Positions 17,385-25,227 of a DNA stretch of 64,000 nt are shown here, in pieces. The position numbers were made by a program, and so were the translations under genes. A model generated the notes under the pieces. That model made no database searches. It was not told the DNA's origin and saw only the letters and a list, made by a program, of their open reading frames with translations. The first letter of the stretch is position 1; every line of letters starts with the position of its first letter. This DNA comes from an uncultured Prevotellaceae bacterium (lineage in GTDB: Bacteria > Bacteroidota > Bacteroidia > Bacteroidales > Muribaculaceae), in the NCBI GenBank assembly GCA_947306175.1, contig CAMZFV010000008.1, positions 1 through 64,000 of the forward strand. The letters run 5' to 3'.

Positions 17385-17909
17385 TTATTTATTCTCAACA
17401 AGTCCTTCCAATTGCTCTAAAATCTTATTTCTGCTATTCCAAAACGAAGAGTCACTTTTAAAGTATATTAATGAAAAGACCACAGATGATACAATAAAAA
17501 CTGTCAATGCCACCCATAATGGCTCAAGAAGGATCAGATTGAGATCTAACCAATATGCCAACAGACAAAGGAAGAAAATTTTGCGGTCGTTTCGTATTCT
17601 CTTTTCATACCTGTACACCAACTTATCCGGAGAGTCTAGACCATCGGTTTTCTTGAGGAAACAATAATTGTTCAAAACCCACAAGGCACAGGCACAACCA
17701 ATAAGCGCTAACTCAATAAAAAAGGAGATATAAGCTATGCCCTGTCTATACTGAAAAGGATAATTCTTACGATAGAGGATAGCTACAATTATAAGGATTA
17801 AGAGTGCCAGTCCAACAACAACATTGGCACGTGATTTTGATTTACACTTGCCCTTGAGCACTTCGAACAATTCATCCCTGTTCAGATTGTCCAAATCTTT
17901 TGTTTCCAT
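17385..17909 (-). CDS. Hypothetical membrane protein
   Basis: 174 residues. A charged cytoplasmic N-terminus (METKDLDNLNRDELFEVLKG) precedes a hydrophobic segment at about 30-46, then three more (about 57-80, 110-128 and 130-150). Not recognised. It lies 108 nt downstream of the BspA-like gene on the same strand and could be read through from it. The C-terminal tail is charged. Confidence 0.65.
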   Translation of the reverse strand: METKDLDNLNRDELFEVLKGKCKSKSRANVVVGLALLILIIVAILYRKNYPFQYRQGIAYISFFIELALIGCACALWVLNNYCFLKKTDGLDSPDKLVYRYEKRIRNDRKIFFLCLLAYWLDLNLILLEPLWVALTVFIVSSVVFSLIYFKSDSSFWNSRNKILEQLEGLVENK

Positions 17910-18017
17910 AATGTATCAAATAAATTGGTTAATAATTCCACTCTTTAGACGCACCGGAGCTCGTAAAAACTACACAAAAAACCGATTTTTTCGCTAAACA
18001 CTTCACTGCCAGCAGGC

Positions 18018-20663
18018 TTAATCATCCAGGATGATGTCGAGAAGTGCGTTGATGTCGGCGATGTTCACCTCGCCATCGCCATTGACGTCTGCACGGCCCT
18101 CATAGGTGTCAGGTGCTCCCAAGATAACGTCATTGATACAATTAATGTCGGCGATGTTCACCTCGCCATCAGCATTCACATCTTCAGGCGGTGTTGCAAC
18201 CCGATCAGAGAGATAGCCGGGATCGCTTGGACCGCCATCGATGTGGGCATAGGCAGCATCCACATGGTTTTGATCATAAGAAGTGCCTTGGCCACCGACA
18301 AGACTGGTGCAGCCATAAAACATGTTGTCAGATTTTGTCACAGCACTTGTTGACCATTCATCCTCAACACATATAGTGTACAGTTTTTTGCAGCCGTTGA
18401 ACATGGAAACCATGTTCCGCACATTCTCGGTGTTGAAACTTCTCAGGTTAAGGGCGGTCAACGATTCACATCCAGCAAACATGCCTGCCATGTCTTTCAC
18501 ACACTCAGTGTTAAAGCTACTCAAATTAATGTTTCTCAAAGCTTTGCAGTCTTCGAACATATATTCCATTTCTGCCACGCTATCGGTCTTGAAGTTCCTC
18601 AGGTCAAGGGACCTCAAAGCGCTGCAACCACTGAACATCCAACCAATGTATCTCACACTGTCTGGCTCGAAATATCTCAGGTCAAGGGATTTTAAAGATT
18701 CGCAACCGGCAAACATGCCTGACATGTCTTTCACAAATCCTGTCTTGAAGCTGCTCAGGTCAAGGGATTTCAACGATTTGCAACCACTGAACATGCGTGC
18801 CATGTTTGTCACGCTGTCGGTCTTGAAGCTACTCAGGTCAAGGGATGTCAAAGCGCCGCAGTCACTGAACATGGCCCACATGTTTGTCACACTCGAGGTG
18901 TTGAAACCACTCAGGTCAACAGAATCCAAAGATGAGCAACCTGAGAACATCCTTCTCATGTCCGTCACTGAACTGGTATTCAAATAATTGATTCCTGTAA
19001 TGGAAACAAGCTCATTCATATTGCGGAACCAGCTGTTGGTGGAAGTGGGACGGGCATCGACAAATGTAGAGTCAAAAGCCACTTGGGTAACGCTTTGAAC
19101 ATCATTAATCCAACCTACTCCAGTGGCTCCCGTAATCAGCAAATAGGGAGTGCCCTGGCGGAGGGAACGCTCGTCATCGTAATAGAACGCCAACTTTAAT
19201 TTATCAGGTGCAAGCACAGTATAGCCTTCTCTCTTTACACTTAGGTAGCCCGGATTGGAGGTGCCACCGTCCAAACGGGCATAGGCAACATCCACATGAT
19301 TCTCATCATAAGTTGTACCTCGCTCACCTTCAAGATTGAAGCAGTCCGAAAACATGTAGTCAGATCGGGTCACGGAATCAGTACGCCAACCTCTGCCTGC
19401 ATATATTGTTTTCAGATTATTGCAATGATAGAACATGTACGACATGGTTGTCACATTAGAAGTGTTGAATGAAACCAGGTTGAGGGAGGTCAATGATTTA
19501 CAGTCATAGAACATGTAATCCATGTTTGGCACATTTGAGGTGTTAAAGCCACTCACGTCAAGGGTAGTCAATGATTCGCAGCCATAGAACATGTAGCACA
19601 TGGATATCGCCTCAGGGGTATTGAAGCCACTCAAGTCAAGAGATGTTAAGGATTTGCAACCATAGAACATGCCTCTAAAGTCAGTCACATTAGAGGTATT
19701 AAAACTGCTCACATCAAGGGTAGTCAATGATGAGCAATCCGCGAACATATCACACATGGATGTCACATTCGAAGTATTGAAGCCACTCACGTCAAGACTT
19801 GTCAATGACCTGCACAAGTAGAACATGCTATCCATATCTGCCACATTCGAGGTGTTGAAGCCACTCACGTCAAGGGAATCCAATGATGAGCAACCATTAA
19901 ACATGTATCTCATGTTAGTTACCCTCGAGGTTTTAAAGCCGCTCACATCAAGGGAATCCAAAGATGAGCAGCCATAGAACATGTATCCCATGTTTGTCGC
20001 ATTAGAGGTGTTGAAGCCTCCCACATCTAGGGTAGTCAATGATTCGCAGCCCTGGAACATGCCTGCCATTTTTGTCACATTAGAAGTGTTGAAGCCACCC
20101 AAGCCAACAGTTCTCAAATACCTGCAATCACTGAACATGCCTTCCATGTCTGTCACACTCGTAGTGTTGAAAGCACTCAAGTCTAGAGAGGTCAGAGATT
20201 TGCAGTTAGCAAACATATATCCCATGTTTTTCACCTTCGAGGTATTGAAGCCACTCAGGTCAAGAGGTGTCAAAGAAATACAGCCATAAAACATGTATCC
20301 CATGTCTGTCACCATCGTGGTATTTAAATACTTGATTCCTGAAATAGTGTCAAGATTAATCATTTCACGGAACCAGCTGTTGGTGGAAGATGGACGGGCT
20401 GTGACAAATGTGGAGTCAAACACCACCTTGAGAATTTTGTCTCTATTATTCGTTAACCATTCGGGAACAGTATCCCCATTATTCAACGAATAGGATGTGC
20501 CCGGGCGAACACTTCTCAATCTATCATAGAAGAACGTCAGCGTGCTGTCGGTCTCGGAAAATACCGAATAGGCCTCTCTGGCTTGAGTTTGGGCCACAGC
20601 GCCGATTGAGCTCACCAGGCATGTCATGAGGACAATCGCTTTAAGAAGAAATTCTCTTTTCAT
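18018..20663 (-). CDS. BspA-like (DUF285) secreted protein with dockerin-like C-terminus
   Basis: 881 residues with a signal peptide (MKREFLLKAIVLMTCLVSSIGAVAQ). Two large modules each open with a LTFFYDRLRS / LAFYYDDERS segment and carry BspA-type LRRs with a strict 26-residue period (LTSLDVSGFNTSNVTNM..MF..C). Each ends ARLDGGTSNPGYLS or HIDGGPSDPGYLS. The dockerin-like pair is DVNADGEVNIADINCIND and DVNGDGEVNIADINALLD. It differs from the dockerins of the two genes near 2.5-7.8 kb (NIADIN rather than NISDVT). It lies 13 nt behind a membrane-protein gene, apparently as last gene of the ybaK-aroC run. A surface-binding role is likely; the ligand is unknown. Confidence 0.87.
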   Translation of the reverse strand: MKREFLLKAIVLMTCLVSSIGAVAQTQAREAYSVFSETDSTLTFFYDRLRSVRPGTSYSLNNGDTVPEWLTNNRDKILKVVFDSTFVTARPSSTNSWFREMINLDTISGIKYLNTTMVTDMGYMFYGCISLTPLDLSGFNTSKVKNMGYMFANCKSLTSLDLSAFNTTSVTDMEGMFSDCRYLRTVGLGGFNTSNVTKMAGMFQGCESLTTLDVGGFNTSNATNMGYMFYGCSSLDSLDVSGFKTSRVTNMRYMFNGCSSLDSLDVSGFNTSNVADMDSMFYLCRSLTSLDVSGFNTSNVTSMCDMFADCSSLTTLDVSSFNTSNVTDFRGMFYGCKSLTSLDLSGFNTPEAISMCYMFYGCESLTTLDVSGFNTSNVPNMDYMFYDCKSLTSLNLVSFNTSNVTTMSYMFYHCNNLKTIYAGRGWRTDSVTRSDYMFSDCFNLEGERGTTYDENHVDVAYARLDGGTSNPGYLSVKREGYTVLAPDKLKLAFYYDDERSLRQGTPYLLITGATGVGWINDVQSVTQVAFDSTFVDARPTSTNSWFRNMNELVSITGINYLNTSSVTDMRRMFSGCSSLDSVDLSGFNTSSVTNMWAMFSDCGALTSLDLSSFKTDSVTNMARMFSGCKSLKSLDLSSFKTGFVKDMSGMFAGCESLKSLDLRYFEPDSVRYIGWMFSGCSALRSLDLRNFKTDSVAEMEYMFEDCKALRNINLSSFNTECVKDMAGMFAGCESLTALNLRSFNTENVRNMVSMFNGCKKLYTICVEDEWSTSAVTKSDNMFYGCTSLVGGQGTSYDQNHVDAAYAHIDGGPSDPGYLSDRVATPPEDVNADGEVNIADINCINDVILGAPDTYEGRADVNGDGEVNIADINALLDIILDD

Positions 20664-20676
20664 ATCTATTGGTTTA

Positions 20677-21438
20677 TTATTTTAGTTTTTCTCTGGCCTG
20701 ATAAAGGGCGTCAATACTTTTTTCATATTCTTGCATCAACTTCAGATCGATGCTGTCATGCTCTTGAGTGTCGGTTTTAACCATTTGGCGTTTGCTGAAC
20801 TCGCTCATTTCCTTTTCGCTCACCTTCATCATCTTCATACAATCGTCGCGATATTTCTTCATGTCTTTCAAAAAATACCAGCTAAAGTAGGCATAATCAG
20901 GAAATGAGATCTCTAAGAGTGACTCCAGCGATTGTGCGACTGGATTTTTTTCCAGGTCCTCACTCAACTGATCCAGCATCAATTCCTTGTATTTGTGACG
21001 GGTCATATAGAATGATGAGACCTCATTGACAAAGTTGACGTCGCCAATGGTATTGAACGTCTCGATACTTGTTGAGAAGATTTTCTCGGTGGTTTCAGGA
21101 AACTCCATATACATTACCTCCACTATTGGTTGTAATATGAAACGCAGGCTGTCATAGTATTCGGGATGTAATGCAATTTCATGCTGCTTACGCATGGCAT
21201 CGAAAAGGGCAGTATCTATCTTCTCGACTTGCTCTATAGCCTTGTCGAAGTCATAAATGATCATTTTGACCATCTCCTTCTTGGCCGATTGTTTCTTGTT
21301 GTAGTCAATGATGCCAGCCGTGCCAAAGGTAAGCACAATTGAAATGGTGGTGGCAAAGATCGACAATATGAACTGCTTGCTCGAAGCCAGTCCGCTGCCT
21401 GCCTTCAATGTGCTGGGTGTATGTAATTTGACGTTCAT
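20677..21438 (-). CDS. Hypothetical single-pass membrane protein
   Basis: 253 residues. One transmembrane helix at about 22-44 (FILSIFATTISIVLTFGTAG) follows a short N-terminus, then a long charged, mostly helical domain rich in Lys, Glu and Met. Not recognised as a family. It sits 27 nt downstream of the thioesterase gene and 13 nt upstream of the BspA-like gene. Co-transcription is likely but shared function is not implied. Confidence 0.7.
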   Translation of the reverse strand: MNVKLHTPSTLKAGSGLASSKQFILSIFATTISIVLTFGTAGIIDYNKKQSAKKEMVKMIIYDFDKAIEQVEKIDTALFDAMRKQHEIALHPEYYDSLRFILQPIVEVMYMEFPETTEKIFSTSIETFNTIGDVNFVNEVSSFYMTRHKYKELMLDQLSEDLEKNPVAQSLESLLEISFPDYAYFSWYFLKDMKKYRDDCMKMMKVSEKEMSEFSKRQMVKTDTQEHDSIDLKLMQEYEKSIDALYQAREKLK

Positions 21439-21465
21439 AATCTTATACTCATTTATAAATAGTTA

Positions 21466-22212
21466 TTATCGTTGTTGCCAGAGGAAACGAGCGCGGACGT
21501 GGTCATCGCCATCGACAGTAATGCTCATGCGGGAGTCCATCGCATTGGTATCGTCAATGACAAACTGAGCGGTCTCGCCGTAACGGGTCTCCTTGATGAA
21601 AGAAATCTCCATGCGCTTGATAAAATAGTGGTCATAGCAATCCATGTCAAAGAGGTTCATCAGGTGGGACAGGTAGCGCACAGTGTTGACGTGGCGGTTG
21701 AAGTCGCAGTCCATGTAACCGAAGGTGTAGTCCACGGCATGGCCCTCCTCGATGGGACGCAAGCGGCTCATCGGCTCGATGGGGCATGACAGGTCTGACA
21801 CATTACCGCTGATGTACCCCAACTGAGAGATATCCACACTGGCTCGGGTGCTCATGTCAATGACCATCCAGATGGTGCGGATATAGCCCAAAGGATTGCC
21901 GTCGGCATCGTCAAGCCGCATGTTGCGCTGCGAGAAGTGGCGATTGTAGTCCTCAATCCAGGTGGTGAGGGTATAGTCGGTATTCACCTTGGGATAGGCG
22001 TTCATCTCTATCGTCACACGCGAGAGCACCCACACCTGGTTGTCCTGTATCAGGCGGGCATAGCCTGCGCCCCACGAGTTGGCATGAAAGGTAGCCACCT
22101 CGATGATGCGCGTCATTAGCAGCGTCAGGGGCATCTCGCCCTGCGGGTTGCACTCGCCAGCGGCGAGGTAATAGGTCTTGGAAAAGACTTTTTTATCAGT
22201 GTCAGAGTTCAT
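21466..22212 (-). CDS. Acyl-ACP thioesterase (FatA/FatB-like)
   Basis: 248 residues forming a double hot-dog fold. Recognisable motifs are WVLSRVTIEM in the first half and DCDFNRHVNTVRYLSH in the second, where the Asn-His pair belongs to the proposed catalytic set. It would release fatty acids from acyl carrier protein in the cytoplasm. Bacterial members of this plant-like family are common in Bacteroidetes. The gene overlaps the end of aroC by 11 nt, which suggests translational coupling. Confidence 0.9.
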   Translation of the reverse strand: MNSDTDKKVFSKTYYLAAGECNPQGEMPLTLLMTRIIEVATFHANSWGAGYARLIQDNQVWVLSRVTIEMNAYPKVNTDYTLTTWIEDYNRHFSQRNMRLDDADGNPLGYIRTIWMVIDMSTRASVDISQLGYISGNVSDLSCPIEPMSRLRPIEEGHAVDYTFGYMDCDFNRHVNTVRYLSHLMNLFDMDCYDHYFIKRMEISFIKETRYGETAQFVIDDTNAMDSRMSITVDGDDHVRARFLWQQR

Positions 22213-23203
22213 TGGTTTTCTTGATCAGGTAATTATCTAAAATGACAAGGGCCGCCATCGACTCGACGATGGGCAGGGCACGATGCAAGACACAGGCATC
22301 ATGACGGCCGCAGGGATGAAGGGTCACGGGGTTGCCCTCACGGTCGATGGTGGGCACAGGACGCATGAGCGTGGGCACGGGCTTGAAGGCGATGCGCATA
22401 ACAATGTCCTCGCCGTTGCTGATGCCACCCTGTATGCCGCCCGAATGGTTGGTCACGGTGCCGATTGTGCCGTCTTCACGTTTCTCAAACACGTCCAGCA
22501 CCTCGCGGCCACGCTTGGTGGCCATGTCAAAGCCGTCACCATATTCAAACCCATGAACCGACGGGATGCTCATCATTGCAGCGGCCAGCTGGGCATGGAG
22601 TTTGCCAAATAGCGGCTCACCAAGGCCTACAGGAACGCCCTTAATGACACACTCGACGATGCCGCCCAAAGTATCACCCTCGGCAACGACTCGTTCCATC
22701 TCCTCGGGGGAGACGCAGGATTTTGCGTCTCTACAAGGGCAGACGGCAGCTTCTACCGTAATTCCCAACTTGGACAACGCCTGGAGAACAATGCCGCCAG
22801 CCACCACACGTGCTACGGTTTCACGAGCCGATGCACGGCCACCGCCACGAGGGTCACGGATACCGTACTTGGCCTCCCAGGTGTAGTCGGCATGGTTGGG
22901 ACGGTAGCAGCGGGCAATCTCTTCATAGTCGGCACTGCGGGCATCAGTGTTGCGCACGATAAAGCCGATGGGGCTTCCCAGCGTCTTGCCTTGCCAAATG
23001 CCCGACAACACCTCTACCCTATCCTTCTCGTCACGGGTGCTGCTACCTGCAGTCTGCCCCGTGCGGCGACGGTCCACAAAGCGTTGTAACTCGTCAAGGT
23101 CGATGGTCACGCCAGCGGGCATACCGTCAAGCACGCCGCCCATCGCAGGGCCGTGGGATTCACCAAAGGTGGTGAGCGTCAATATTTTGCCTATTGTATT
23201 CAT
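22202..23203 (-). CDS. aroC: Chorismate synthase
   Basis: 333 residues, last enzyme of the shikimate pathway (EPSP to chorismate, needs reduced FMN). Signature segments are FGESHGPAMGGVLDG, YRPNHADYTWEAKYGIRDPRGGGRASARET, NHSGGIQGGISNG and GRHDACVLHRALPIVE. The usual length is about 355-360. The missing residues fall in the central variable region near residue 160, exactly where a perfect 8-bp palindrome is embedded in the coding DNA. The core motifs are intact, so the enzyme is probably active. It overlaps ybaK by 4 nt. Confidence 0.95.
   Translation of the reverse strand: MNTIGKILTLTTFGESHGPAMGGVLDGMPAGVTIDLDELQRFVDRRRTGQTAGSSTRDEKDRVEVLSGIWQGKTLGSPIGFIVRNTDARSADYEEIARCYRPNHADYTWEAKYGIRDPRGGGRASARETVARVVAGGIVLQALSKLGITVEAAVCPCRDAKSCVSPEEMERVVAEGDTLGGIVECVIKGVPVGLGEPLFGKLHAQLAAAMMSIPSVHGFEYGDGFDMATKRGREVLDVFEKREDGTIGTVTNHSGGIQGGISNGEDIVMRIAFKPVPTLMRPVPTIDREGNPVTLHPCGRHDACVLHRALPIVESMAALVILDNYLIKKTNEL
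22710..22731. repeat. Palindrome inside aroC
   Basis: GAGACGCA (22710-22717), 6-nt loop, TGCGTCTC (22724-22731). Dispersed palindromes of this GTAGAGACGCA type are familiar from other bacterial genomes. Here it is in frame and encodes the segment CRDAKSCVS. Confidence 0.85.
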
Positions 23204-23760
23204 TCGGTCTTCTCGGCTATCAGGTCAACGGTTTCGGCACCCACAAACTCTATCAACGCCTGCGGGTCAATCTTGAATTGGAGCCCTCGCACACCCGCGC
23301 TCACGTAGATGTAGTCATATAGGATGCAAGTCTCGTCAATATAGGTGGGAAACGGCTTTTTCATGCCCACGGGTGAGCAGCCGCCACGGATGTAGCCAGT
23401 GGTGGGCAGCAGTTCCTTCATGGGAATGAGATCCACCTTCTTGTTTCCCGACACCTTAGCCGCCTTTTTCAAATCCACCTCCTCGGCGCCAGGGATGACA
23501 CACACCAGGTGGCCCGTCTTGTCGCCTTGCAGAATCAAGGTCTTGAAGACCTGGTCGATGTTCTCGCCCAGCTGGTCGGCAATGTGCTGTGCCCCCAAGT
23601 CGGTTTCATCCACCTCGTAAGGGATGAGCTCATAGGCCACTGATGCGGCATCAAGCAAGCGCGCGGCATTGGTTTTGGATAAACGCGGCGTCGCCTTAGC
23701 AGAGCTCAAGCGAGCTTGACTCTGCGTTCGGCTAGCATCGGTTTTTGCAATTTTTTTCAT
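23200..23760 (-). CDS. ybaK: YbaK/EbsC-type Cys-tRNA(Pro) deacylase
   Basis: 186 residues. The YbaK core begins near residue 29 (KTNAARLLD), with FKTLILQGD, VCVIPGAEEVDLKKAAKVSGNKK and TGYIRGGCSPVGMKK as family motifs. The family hydrolyses mischarged Cys-tRNA(Pro) and related species in the cytoplasm. The first 28 residues are extra and unlike the family; their DNA contains a strong inverted repeat. The start at 23760 is kept because no good Met lies nearer the core. First gene of the run ybaK-aroC-thioesterase. Confidence 0.92.
   Translation of the reverse strand: MKKIAKTDASRTQSQARLSSAKATPRLSKTNAARLLDAASVAYELIPYEVDETDLGAQHIADQLGENIDQVFKTLILQGDKTGHLVCVIPGAEEVDLKKAAKVSGNKKVDLIPMKELLPTTGYIRGGCSPVGMKKPFPTYIDETCILYDYIYVSAGVRGLQFKIDPQALIEFVGAETVDLIAEKTE
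23699..23725. repeat. Palindrome inside the N-terminal extension of ybaK
   Basis: GCAGAGCTCAAGC and GCTTGACTCTGC pair with one bulged base around a tiny loop. It encodes part of the SRTQSQARLSSAKA stretch missing from usual family members. Confidence 0.75.
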
Positions 23761-23775
23761 TCGTTTTTACCTTTA

Positions 23776-23803
23776 TTCGGCAAAGATAGCTATATTTGCC
23801 GAA
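23776..23803. promoter_or_regulatory. Symmetric divergent promoter between ybaK and the thioredoxin-like gene
   Basis: TTCGGCAA / TTGCCGAA form an 8-bp inverted repeat around 12 nt. Each arm completes a -7 element: TATCTTTG on the minus strand (23781-23788) and TATATTTG on the plus strand (23791-23798). The -33 boxes are weak. Confidence 0.6.
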
Positions 23804-23844
23804 AATTAGAAGCATTAACAATAAATTAAGTATATAAAGACAAA

Positions 23845-25131
23845 ATGAGAAAGTTTATTTTAGCCGTTATTGTGGCCATCGCAGGATGTGTCAACATTCA
23901 GGCACAATCGATGCCTGCTCCCGAAAAGTACAATAGTTTGTTGGAACAGATGGCACAAATGGAACAGAACAAAGCCGAGTTCCTCATGCACGCCACCATG
24001 GAAACGCTCTCTAAGAATCCCAAGGGCTACCGTCAGATGATGGAACTTGCCGAGAAACGCTTCAGCGATGCCGCCGACCCGTTGCACAACGAGGGCCTTT
24101 ACATGACCGTACTCAAGCACGCCACCGAGAACTTCGTCCTGAGCAACGCCGAGAAGGAGAAGCAGCGCCTGCTGCTGGAGGGCGCCAAGAAGAACAGGAT
24201 CGGCTCTATTGCCACCGACTTTGACTACGTCTCCCCTGGCGACAAGACCGTTCACCACCTCAAGGACCTCAAGGCCGACAACATACTGGTTTTCTTCAAC
24301 AATCCCGACTGCGAGTCGTGTGAGACTGCCAAGCAACGCATGGAGAGCAACGAACTGATTAACCAGCTGGTTAACGATAACAAGCTCATCGTGCTGGCCA
24401 TCTACCCCTTTGAAGACCAGAAACAGTGGAAAAAGGCTAAATATCCCAAGATGATGATTAATGGCTGGAACAAGAGCCAACAGATTGAACATAACGAGTT
24501 GTATGACCTGCCCACCGTGCCCTGCTTCTACCTGCTGGACAAGGATTACAAGGTGCTCATCAAGAATGAGGGCAGCCTGAACAAGGTGGAAGCCATGCTC
24601 AAGGACCTGATGACGGCACAGCAAACAGGTCCCGCTCCCGCAGCCGCTCCTGCTGCACCACAGGCTGAGGCCGCTCCCGGAGTAGCAGCTGACTATGACA
24701 AGAAACATATCGCCGAAAAAGGTCTCGACCACGCGCCTGATCCTCAGGCCATGAAGAGGCATAGTCTGCCTGCTGACCCCGCTCCCCTTAATGACCCCAA
24801 CACCAATCAGAGCGAGAACATCCTCAACATGTTCGTGGGTAACCAGTACAACGAACTGCACAATTGCCTCGCCGATGACATCAAGTCCAAGAACGAGCCC
24901 AAGACCATGGACGGCGCTCTCGCTAAGACAGAAAAACAGCTGGGCAAGTATCAGAGCCACCAACCCTGGGAAATCCGCTATTTCCGTGGCAGGAAAACCT
25001 ACACCTCGGAGCTGACCTTCGAGAAGGGCAATGCCGGCATCATGATCATCTATGACGAAGCGGGTAAGGTCCAGGCCATGAGTTTTGTTCCCGTTGAGGC
25101 CATCAGGAACATGTCTGGCAAGCCGCAATAA
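23845..25131 (+). CDS. Secreted thioredoxin-fold protein with DUF5106-like N-terminus
   Basis: 428 residues with a signal peptide (MRKFILAVIVAIAGCVNIQAQ). Residues about 25-115 form a helical DUF5106-type domain. Residues 115-250 form a thioredoxin fold with CESC in NNPDCESCETAK and the cis-Pro motif LPTVPCFYLLD. An Ala/Pro-rich linker (about 258-280) leads to a separate C-terminal domain of about 100 residues (ENILNMFVGNQYNELHNCLADD to the end). It looks like a periplasmic oxidoreductase related to those that accompany outer-membrane biogenesis. The redox partner is unknown. The stop codon is the first base of a heptad element. Confidence 0.82.
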   Translation: MRKFILAVIVAIAGCVNIQAQSMPAPEKYNSLLEQMAQMEQNKAEFLMHATMETLSKNPKGYRQMMELAEKRFSDAADPLHNEGLYMTVLKHATENFVLSNAEKEKQRLLLEGAKKNRIGSIATDFDYVSPGDKTVHHLKDLKADNILVFFNNPDCESCETAKQRMESNELINQLVNDNKLIVLAIYPFEDQKQWKKAKYPKMMINGWNKSQQIEHNELYDLPTVPCFYLLDKDYKVLIKNEGSLNKVEAMLKDLMTAQQTGPAPAAAPAAPQAEAAPGVAADYDKKHIAEKGLDHAPDPQAMKRHSLPADPAPLNDPNTNQSENILNMFVGNQYNELHNCLADDIKSKNEPKTMDGALAKTEKQLGKYQSHQPWEIRYFRGRKTYTSELTFEKGNAGIMIIYDEAGKVQAMSFVPVEAIRNMSGKPQ

Positions 25132-25174
25132 TGCTCGCTGAGCTTGCAGTTTAGAGGTTAGAGAGACATCCGCA
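25129..25174 (+). repeat. TTAG-type heptad element (copy d)
   Basis: It starts at the TAA stop: TAATGCTCGCTGAGCTTGC, then AGTTTAGAGGTTAGAGAGA and CATCCGCA. The minus strand of copy e begins the same way at the stop codon of an unrelated gene. Confidence 0.8.
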
Positions 25175-25192
25175 CTCAGCTAAATATATAGT

Positions 25193-25227
25193 CTGCCAGC
25201 CCCATTCAAGGGCTGGCAGGCTTTTTT
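25193..25227. terminator. Intrinsic terminator between convergent genes
   Basis: CTGCCAGCCC / GGGCTGGCAG, a 10-bp stem with a 7-nt loop, followed by CTTTTTT on the plus strand. It ends the thioredoxin-like gene and lies next to the stop of the TPR gene. Confidence 0.9.

Noticed and set aside
23860..25128. 422-codon minus-strand ORF covering the thioredoxin-like gene
   Set aside because: Full antisense shadow; the plus-strand protein has a signal peptide, CESC motif, promoter and terminator.
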